Assembly: GCA_031551265.1 (NCBI GenBank)
Contig: JAVBNU010000020.1
Coordinates: 1-64,000 of the forward strand
Reading direction: 5' to 3'
Length of the DNA: 64,000 nucleotides
Origin: JAVBNU01 sp031551265
GTDB lineage: Bacteria > Cyanobacteriota > Vampirovibrionia > Gastranaerophilales > Gastranaerophilaceae
A program made the position numbers and the translations under genes. The first letter of the stretch is position 1. Each line of letters starts with the position of its first letter. Below, piece by piece: positions 58,046 through 64,000 of this stretch. A model generated the notes under the pieces. It worked only from the letters and a program-made list of their open reading frames with translations, was not told the DNA's origin and ran no database searches.

Positions 58046-59086
58046 CTATGCAATTATATCATAAGATTTAATCGGTTGTGAATTGTTATTCAAACTTGAC
58101 GACAGCAGGGTATGTTTGCTGTTTGGTGGGTGATTAGGCGAAGTTGCCGGCATATTTGGGTCTCTTATCAAATAAATTTCACGCACGCGCGCATCTAATT
58201 TCGATGCTGACTCTTTATAAAGCGCTGAAACATAATCCATTTCAGGGTCCTTTATAGCCTTTCCGTATTTTTGCCAAAACTGTGCCTGAATCCTGAAAGC
58301 ATCCTGTTCTTCTTGAATTGAAGAGTATGCATCGTTATCTTTTGCGTGTATATATTCATGAGTTAAGTATGCTGATGTTAGTGCCGGATTAGCCCATTGA
58401 AACTCGTTTGTAATAGTAATTTTACGTTTAGCATGTTCGTATTGTGCAATATTTGCATACCCTCCGAGTTTTGCTGTATCGCCAAAAATTACTTCAACTG
58501 CGTCTAAATCAGGTGTATAATTTTTACTTAGATAATCCTTAGATAGAACTTTAGCTATCTGAAGATTATTTGTTATCGCCGCTGTTTTTTCAGCTATCGC
58601 TTTACGTGGATCGTATGCAAATTTAAGATAATTATTTGCCTCTTTCAAATTTCTTTGTGCAAAATCATCTTCGCTGTCAAGTTTCACAGCTTTTTCAAAA
58701 AGCTCAATAGCCTTAGCATAAAGCCCCTTCTCTTTGTATGATTCGCCAAGTAAAGTCAGGGCTTCGTTATTTTCAGGGCTGAAAGTTAAATATTTCTCAA
58801 AACTGGTAATAGCGTTATCATAGTCATCCTTGAATTTGTATGTTTTGGCCAAATTAAAATACGCATCTGCATAGTCAGGCTGCATCAAAACTGCATCACG
58901 ATACGCCGCGATAGCCTTGTCAAATTGCCCTTCCTGCGCTAAAAGCTCACCACTTTTATTACGTTCAATTGCTTGTTGTGAATATTGTGCATTAATAGGT
59001 CTGTTTGGCTGTGCAGAAACGGTTTTTGACGACGATTTATCTGTCGCTGAACTTATTAATGATTGTTTGAAACTAATCTTTAACAT
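58046..59086 (-). CDS. TPR protein with a HExxH metallopeptidase-like domain
   Basis: 346 residues from the ATG at 59086 (MLKISFKQS); the frame extends to 59107 but that start falls in a terminator T-run. Three or four TPR units (GQFDKAIAAYRDAVLMQPDY, DNAITSFEKYLTFSPENNEA, GLYAKAIELFEKAVKLD) precede a domain with THEYIHAKDN: His243, Glu244 and His247 form HExxH. EEQDAF follows and could give a third ligand. The N-terminus again shows the I-S-F-K motif. No signal peptide. The C-terminal 30 residues are Ser/Asn/Pro-rich. Peptidase activity is inferred from the motif only. Confidence 0.8.
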   Translation of the reverse strand: MLKISFKQSLISSATDKSSSKTVSAQPNRPINAQYSQQAIERNKSGELLAQEGQFDKAIAAYRDAVLMQPDYADAYFNLAKTYKFKDDYDNAITSFEKYLTFSPENNEALTLLGESYKEKGLYAKAIELFEKAVKLDSEDDFAQRNLKEANNYLKFAYDPRKAIAEKTAAITNNLQIAKVLSKDYLSKNYTPDLDAVEVIFGDTAKLGGYANIAQYEHAKRKITITNEFQWANPALTSAYLTHEYIHAKDNDAYSSIQEEQDAFRIQAQFWQKYGKAIKDPEMDYVSALYKESASKLDARVREIYLIRDPNMPATSPNHPPNSKHTLLSSSLNNNSQPIKSYDIIA

Positions 59087-59106
59087 AATTGTATAAAACA
59101 AGAACA

Positions 59107-59141
59107 TAAAAAAAATTGCTACCCCGGGGTAACAATTTTTT
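59107..59141. terminator. Strong bidirectional terminator between the rne group and the TPR gene
   Basis: ATTG-C-TACCCC pairs with GGGGTA-A-CAAT (one mismatch), flanked by an A-run on one side and a T-run on the other. On the minus strand it ends the rne group with eight T residues. Confidence 0.75.
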
Positions 59142-59155
59142 GTTTAGTATATATT

Positions 59156-59512
59156 TTACTTCATTCGTGTCAGAAATAATTTTATTGCTGAGTCAATATT
59201 TGTCGGTGTCGCGAACGAATTTTCATCAAGCAGGTTCATTTCAAGGTCATTAGTTTTTTCGGGTTTTACACGTATGTACAAAACCAAAAGCAAGTAAATC
59301 GCACAACCTGAGCACGCTACACAGAGCATTGCGACTAAAAATTTTTTGAACATTATGCTTGTTCGCGATACTTTTTTAGGGTGTTTGCCTGTTTCCAAAT
59401 CGGCAGCAACTTTAGGTGTATGAATGTCTGCACTTACAACCTGGACTGATGCAGCGTTCAAGCTCAAAATAAATATGAAAATTATAAATAATTTAATGAT
59501 ATTTTTTTTCAT
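59156..59512 (-). CDS. Small membrane protein coupled to rne
   Basis: 118 residues. It has a signal-like N-terminal helix (IIKLFIIFIFILSLNAASV) and a second helix around residues 58-80 (FLVAMLCVACSGCAIYLLLVLY). The tail is acidic (TNDLEMNLLDENS). Its ATG directly follows the rne TAA, so the two are translationally coupled, and a strong terminator follows. No family recognised. It may tether or modulate something in the membrane, but nothing shows what. Confidence 0.75.
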   Translation of the reverse strand: MKKNIIKLFIIFIFILSLNAASVQVVSADIHTPKVAADLETGKHPKKVSRTSIMFKKFLVAMLCVACSGCAIYLLLVLYIRVKPEKTNDLEMNLLDENSFATPTNIDSAIKLFLTRMK

Positions 59513-61432
59513 TTATTCTTCGTTCGTTTTCTCTTCGGGCTTATCGGCACGTTCTTTTACAGTTGCTTTACGTTTTGCACCACGTGGTTTTTTCTTGGAA
59601 ACTTCTTCTTTTTCAACCGCAACAGGTGATTTAGCCGGCTTATCTATGGTTTCAACGGGAGCAGGTGGTGGAGTTTGAGGTATAGGTGCCTCTTCAACTA
59701 CAACTTGAGGCTGTTGTTGAATATTTTGCTGGTTAGGTCTGTTGTTGAAGTTTCTGTTATTGCCGCCTCTGCGCTGATTATTGAAACGATTATTATGTCT
59801 TTTTATATTTTCGTTTTTTTGAGGTTGATTAAACTCTGTTGTTTCTGCAACAGGCGCATCAGATGCTTCAACCTTATGCTCTGTTAAAACAGGAGCGACA
59901 TCGTTCTTAGCTATACTTGAGTCTATGTTTTTTGCCTCAGGTGCTGCCATTTTGTCAATAATATCATACGATATGACTGCATCAGCGATATCAACGCCCT
60001 TTTGTTTGTCTTTAATCAAGTCATTTAATTTTTGGGCATCCATTTCCTTTTTAACATCTTGTTTATGCGCTTCAACTTCGCTCTGAGCAATCAATGAGGG
60101 ATTCGGATTTCGTTGTTGATTCCCGTGTTGTCTGTTTCTGTCTTGTTTATTTTTATTGAATTGGTGCGCCGGCAATTTCAATTTCGCTGCTTTTGCACGA
60201 TATTCACCGTCAGCAACTGATGTAGAGAACTGAAATTCCTCAATCAACTGACCATTGCCCTGGCAATGTGGACATTTTTTAGTGAAAATTTCAGCCAAAG
60301 TTTGTCCTTGTCTGTGACGTGTTAATTCAACAAGTCCTAAGTCTGATAACTGTCCGACCTGAGGCTTTGCTTTATCAGGCTCAAGAGCAATTTCAAGTTC
60401 TTCCATTACTGCAAGCTTATTCGCTCGTGACATCATATCGATGAAGTCGATGATAATCATACCGCCAATGTTGCGTAAACGCAGCTGACGAGCGATTTCA
60501 TGAACCGCTTCAATATTAGTTTTTAAAATGGTCTCTTCCTGCGTCGCAGAGCTGGTGAACTTGCCGCTGTTAACGTCAACTACAGTCAAGGCTTCGGTTG
60601 GCTGAATATAGATATAAGCGCCGCTTGGCAAGTTTATTTTTGTTTGCAAAGCAGATTTTATTTCCTTGTGAATGCCTGAGGCAACTAATAGTGGGTCATT
60701 TCCTTTATAGGCGCTGACTTTAATGTCTTTGCCCAGATTCCAGTTTTGAACCAAGTTTTGTGTTCTGTGTAGCGCAAACGCAGTATCTACAATAATTTCG
60801 TTGATATCTTCAGAGCACGCTTCACGTATAACTTTGTATAATAAATCTTGGTCACGATATAAAAGATTCGGCGCGCTCACAGTCTCAGCTGCTGTTACGA
60901 TGCTGTTCCATTTTTCGAGTAGTAATTCCAAATCTTCCTGAATATCTGCTTCACTTTGGCCTTCTGCTTCGGTTCTGACGATAACGCCTACACCAACAGG
61001 TTTCAACAAACTCACTACAGACTTCAGTCTTGCGCGTTCTTTAGAAGTAGAGATTTTTTTACTAATGTTGATACCGATTTCGTTAGGAATCAATACCAAA
61101 AATCTACCCGGAATACTTACTGCTGTTGTTACACGAGGCCCTTTGTGACCTGTAGGCTCTTTTACAACCTGTACAATAATATTTTGTTTTGGTTTAATTT
61201 TGTCTTTTAGTGCGCCTTTTCCGATAATATCTTCGGTGTGTAAAAAACCCATTTTGTCACTGCCAACATCTACGAATGCCGCTTCAATACTGGGTAAAAT
61301 GTTGTCTACTTTTGCTAAATAAATGTCGTTTAATAAAATGTCGCCTCGGTGTATAAAAAATTCGCTTACTTTGCCATCTTCCATAACTGCTGCGATGTTG
61401 TCGCGTTCTGCGATAATAATTGATTTTGTCAT
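59513..61432 (-). CDS. rne: RNase E/G family endoribonuclease
   Basis: 639 residues. An S1 RNA-binding domain (about 35-120) and 5'-sensor/RNase H-like parts come first. Catalytic Asp residues lie in VVDVNSGKF and IIIDFIDM, and the zinc-link motif is CPHCQGNG. The C-terminal third is low-complexity: Asn/Arg/Gln-rich (RHNNRFNNQRRGGNNRNF), then Pro-rich, ending basic-acidic (KKKPRGAKRKATVKE). Such tails bind RNA or other degradosome parts. It processes rRNA and starts mRNA decay. It lies 23 bases downstream of the radical-SAM gene with ribosome site AAAGGAAG. Confidence 0.95.
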   Translation of the reverse strand: MTKSIIIAERDNIAAVMEDGKVSEFFIHRGDILLNDIYLAKVDNILPSIEAAFVDVGSDKMGFLHTEDIIGKGALKDKIKPKQNIIVQVVKEPTGHKGPRVTTAVSIPGRFLVLIPNEIGINISKKISTSKERARLKSVVSLLKPVGVGVIVRTEAEGQSEADIQEDLELLLEKWNSIVTAAETVSAPNLLYRDQDLLYKVIREACSEDINEIIVDTAFALHRTQNLVQNWNLGKDIKVSAYKGNDPLLVASGIHKEIKSALQTKINLPSGAYIYIQPTEALTVVDVNSGKFTSSATQEETILKTNIEAVHEIARQLRLRNIGGMIIIDFIDMMSRANKLAVMEELEIALEPDKAKPQVGQLSDLGLVELTRHRQGQTLAEIFTKKCPHCQGNGQLIEEFQFSTSVADGEYRAKAAKLKLPAHQFNKNKQDRNRQHGNQQRNPNPSLIAQSEVEAHKQDVKKEMDAQKLNDLIKDKQKGVDIADAVISYDIIDKMAAPEAKNIDSSIAKNDVAPVLTEHKVEASDAPVAETTEFNQPQKNENIKRHNNRFNNQRRGGNNRNFNNRPNQQNIQQQPQVVVEEAPIPQTPPPAPVETIDKPAKSPVAVEKEEVSKKKPRGAKRKATVKERADKPEEKTNEE

Positions 61433-61455
61433 CGTTCTTCCTTTACATAAAACTT

Positions 61456-64000
61456 TTATAACTCTTTCAGGTTAAAATCAAGCATTCTAATTTTCTTGAT
61501 TTTAAACAAGGTACTCGGATAAAAATGATTAATGAACGTATCGGGTCTTATTGAGGGTATGTCGGCGTTTTGCCCGATTTTTAAAATCACACTAAACTTA
61601 GCTTGGGAGCCGGAGGCATCATCCAAAACTTTAGCTGATTTTATCGAATCTTTAATATTAATATTTTTTTCAATACCTTTTTTATTTTTCTTCTTAATGT
61701 AAATACTTTCATCAGAAGAAACCTTATCTATAATATATAATAAATCTTCTTTTTTGGGAAGAGGGGAATCAGAATTTTTTTGAAGCTGTATAAATTCGTA
61801 CTCTGCCCATTGTGTTGTTGTATCTATCGACAATGCGCCGTTTTCAAGGTGTTGAACACTTTTTATAAGAGCATTTTTGGGTAATTGAGCTTGTAAAATT
61901 TCTTTAAGCGCATTCACCTGCAAATCATCGTATAGCTCAATATCAACAAATTCACACTCACTCTCAACGAATAGTGGCAAAGCAACGCCCAATGAAATTT
62001 TTGGAATTGGATTAAACCCCTGCGAAAACGCCAGCTTTAAATCAGATTTATACAATGCTTTTAAAATAGTGTTTTGCCAATCAAGGTGGGATAAATACTT
62101 CAAATGCCCGGTTTTCGAGAGCTTCAATCTATATTTGTATGTGGTTTCGTCTGTTTTTGTAGATTTTGTCAATTGTGATGTGTAAGGCTCGTCAATCACT
62201 TTTTTAGTCGCTAAATTCGGGCATACATCACAATTTGTGCACTTTTGCTCACAAGGAACGGACGCTTTCGATGCTAAAGCTTTTTCATATTCGTTTACCA
62301 GCCATTGTTTGTTAATGCCGACATCAACTATCTCCCAGCTCAAGGCCTCATCCGTTTTGTATTGCTTCTCGGCAAGTTCATTGAGTGAAATTCCGCTTTG
62401 AGTTGCGGTTTCAGTCCACAACGAGTAACTGAAATTCTCATCCCAGGCGTCCAAATATGAGGCGTTTTTGTATAAATTGTAAATATATGTATTTAACTCG
62501 TACCCGCCTCTTGAAAACACTGCTTCAATTTGTGAGACAGCCTTGTCATGGTACTTTAGCCTTATTCCTTTTAAATTTTTAGTCTTATCCTTTAGATAAT
62601 AAATTTTTTCCATGATTTCCTCGGGTGAGGGCTGAGAGTGCCACTGTAACGGCGTAAATGGTTTCGGCACAAAAATAGAGAGTGTACAGTTGATATTAAG
62701 ACTTTGAGGTATGTTGTTATCTTTTTTGAGCGCATTAGCTTTTTCTTTTATTTCAGCTAATAACGCCGCTAATTCATCCAAGTCCTCGTACGTCTCTGTT
62801 GGCAGCCCAACAATAAAGTAGAATTTAAGCTGGTGAAAGCCGTTTTGATAAGCCTGCAGCGCTGCATCAATAATTTGCTCTTTGGTTAAATTTTTGTTAA
62901 TGACATCTCTCAAACGCTGTGAACCGGCTTCAGGCGCCAGCGTTAACGTCGATTTTCGAATTTCTTGTACCAAATTAGCCAATTTTACACTAAATTTATC
63001 AACTCTTTGGCTTGGCAGTGATGCTGAAATACCTTTTTGCGCAAAGCCACAGCCTAATTCCTCTATCACGCTTTCAATATTTGTATAGTCGTTTGATGAC
63101 AAAGAAAGTAGCGAATATTCATCGTAACCTGTGTTTTTTACTAACTCTTGTGTAGCTTTAATAATATCTTTTGCTTTGCGCTCACGAACAGGCAATGTCA
63201 CGTGCCCTGGCTGGCAAAAACGACACATACGCCCGCATCCTCTGCGGATTTCGACGATTGCGCGGTCATGGATTGAGGTTGAATATGCCACAGGATATGA
63301 TGTCGGTGCATTTAATTCTGCAATATTCACGACACGCTTTTCTATCTTTTCGGGCACGTCGTTTACAAGTCTTTTTACAGGTACTTTTGTGTAATCATAA
63401 AATTCAGGTGCAAAAACGCCTTTTATTTGTGCTAGTTCCTTTAAAATATTTTTTCTTGATAATTTTTGCTTTTTTAGCTCGTTATATTTACTCAAAAGCT
63501 CAATTAACAGCTCCTCGCCATCGCCAATTAAAAATATATCAACAAAATCAGCCATGGGTACAGGGTTAAATGTACAAGGCCCGCCTGCTGCAATAATCGG
63601 GTGGGATTCGTCACGTTCAGAACGCTTTATTGGAATTTTACTTAATTCAAGCATTTTAAGAACAGTTGGATACGCAAGCTCATACTGCAGTGAAAAACCA
63701 ACAAAATCAAACTCAGAAAGACCTTTGTGGGAGTTTAGGCCGTACAAAGGCAAATCATTTTTTATTAATTCCTCTTTAAAATCAACATCAGGCGCGTAAG
63801 CTCTATCAGCGTAAAAGTTTTTTTGCTCGTTAATTATTGAATATAAAATGCGTTGTCCTAGATTGCTTGCGCCAACCTCGTATTTGTCAGGGAATGCCAG
63901 TGCAATTTTGACATCAACATTCTCCCAATCTTTTTCCGTTGATAAAACTTCCTTGCCTATATACTGATATGGCTTGGTTACGTTATATAAAATTTGTTCG
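61456..64000 (-). CDS. B12-binding-type radical SAM protein fused to a DUF2344 domain (N-terminus cut)
   Basis: About 848 residues visible; the first in-window residues read EQILYNVTKPYQYIGKE, close to the usual start of this family, so only a few codons are missing. The radical SAM cluster motif is RRGCGRMCRFCQPG. Neighbouring family blocks are FPDKYEVGASNLG, AAGGPCTFNP and LAPEAGSQRLRDVINK. A Cys cluster (CEQKCTNCDVCPN) links to the C-terminal DUF2344 domain (GHLKYLSHLDWQNTILKAL, SQGFNPIPKISLG). This pair is commonly found next to RNase E/G genes, as here, suggesting a role in RNA or ribosome modification, which remains inference. Confidence 0.93.
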   Translation of the reverse strand, partial: EQILYNVTKPYQYIGKEVLSTEKDWENVDVKIALAFPDKYEVGASNLGQRILYSIINEQKNFYADRAYAPDVDFKEELIKNDLPLYGLNSHKGLSEFDFVGFSLQYELAYPTVLKMLELSKIPIKRSERDESHPIIAAGGPCTFNPVPMADFVDIFLIGDGEELLIELLSKYNELKKQKLSRKNILKELAQIKGVFAPEFYDYTKVPVKRLVNDVPEKIEKRVVNIAELNAPTSYPVAYSTSIHDRAIVEIRRGCGRMCRFCQPGHVTLPVRERKAKDIIKATQELVKNTGYDEYSLLSLSSNDYTNIESVIEELGCGFAQKGISASLPSQRVDKFSVKLANLVQEIRKSTLTLAPEAGSQRLRDVINKNLTKEQIIDAALQAYQNGFHQLKFYFIVGLPTETYEDLDELAALLAEIKEKANALKKDNNIPQSLNINCTLSIFVPKPFTPLQWHSQPSPEEIMEKIYYLKDKTKNLKGIRLKYHDKAVSQIEAVFSRGGYELNTYIYNLYKNASYLDAWDENFSYSLWTETATQSGISLNELAEKQYKTDEALSWEIVDVGINKQWLVNEYEKALASKASVPCEQKCTNCDVCPNLATKKVIDEPYTSQLTKSTKTDETTYKYRLKLSKTGHLKYLSHLDWQNTILKALYKSDLKLAFSQGFNPIPKISLGVALPLFVESECEFVDIELYDDLQVNALKEILQAQLPKNALIKSVQHLENGALSIDTTTQWAEYEFIQLQKNSDSPLPKKEDLLYIIDKVSSDESIYIKKKNKKGIEKNINIKDSIKSAKVLDDASGSQAKFSVILKIGQNADIPSIRPDTFINHFYPSTLFKIKKIRMLDFNLKEL

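Noticed and set aside
1..64000. tRNA, rRNA, insertion sequence or prophage genes
   Set aside because: I looked for cloverleaf-like ends, transposase motifs and phage structural genes on both strands and saw none; repeats found here are small and non-coding or part of proteins.

Overview
The window looks like the chromosome of a low-GC, Gram-negative (diderm) bacterium. It has a lipid A operon (lpxD-lpxC-fabZ-lpxA), an RseP-type site-2 protease, an RNase E/G and RadA. The order lpxC-fabZ-lpxA is the one seen in cyanobacterial relatives. Many unrelated proteins share a short N-terminal tail ending in a [ST]F[GK] motif. Together these suggest a gut Melainabacteria/Gastranaerophilales-like organism. 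That assignment is an inference from style and gene content; no marker gene here settles it.

Region 1 (1-21722, minus strand) is one giant open frame covering the N-terminal 7,240 residues of a surface protein that continues off the left edge. It is built from GGAIYN/FxxN beta-helix repeats like those of chlamydial Pmp proteins. The repeat arrays are separated by seven linker domains of two types that alternate strictly (B-A-B-A-B-A-B). Region 2 (22247-24059) holds an intact Fic-family gene whose catalytic motif is destroyed, facing an unknown coiled-coil protein.

Region 3 (24230-44604, plus strand) is a tight run of ten genes: a protein with four AAA+ modules, then eight ankyrin-like proteins and one His-rich protein. 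Seven consecutive paralogues are built from a roughly 165-residue module (F-D-P-N ... ILENNP ... LLxxYExGGGRERA), in most cases followed by a shared ankyrin-like C-terminal block. Each of these seven has a small dispersed DNA repeat embedded in frame at the same place in its N-terminal tail. Four carry one repeat family, three another, and a further copy of the first family lies in the intergenic region at 22056. This is the most unusual feature of the window.

Region 4 (44610-64000) is mostly housekeeping, on the minus strand: an S4-domain RqcP-like protein, radA, a small membrane protein, an M29 aminopeptidase with the lpx operon, rseP, yifB, a YcxB-like protein, a TPR/HExxH protein, rne with a small membrane protein, and a large radical-SAM protein cut by the right edge. 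Plus-strand genes in this region are two secreted Lys-rich coiled-coil paralogues, a tagged small protein, a ComF-type phosphoribosyltransferase and a 65-residue protein. A candidate small RNA with its own promoter and terminator lies beside radA. No rRNA, tRNA, CRISPR array or insertion sequence was seen.
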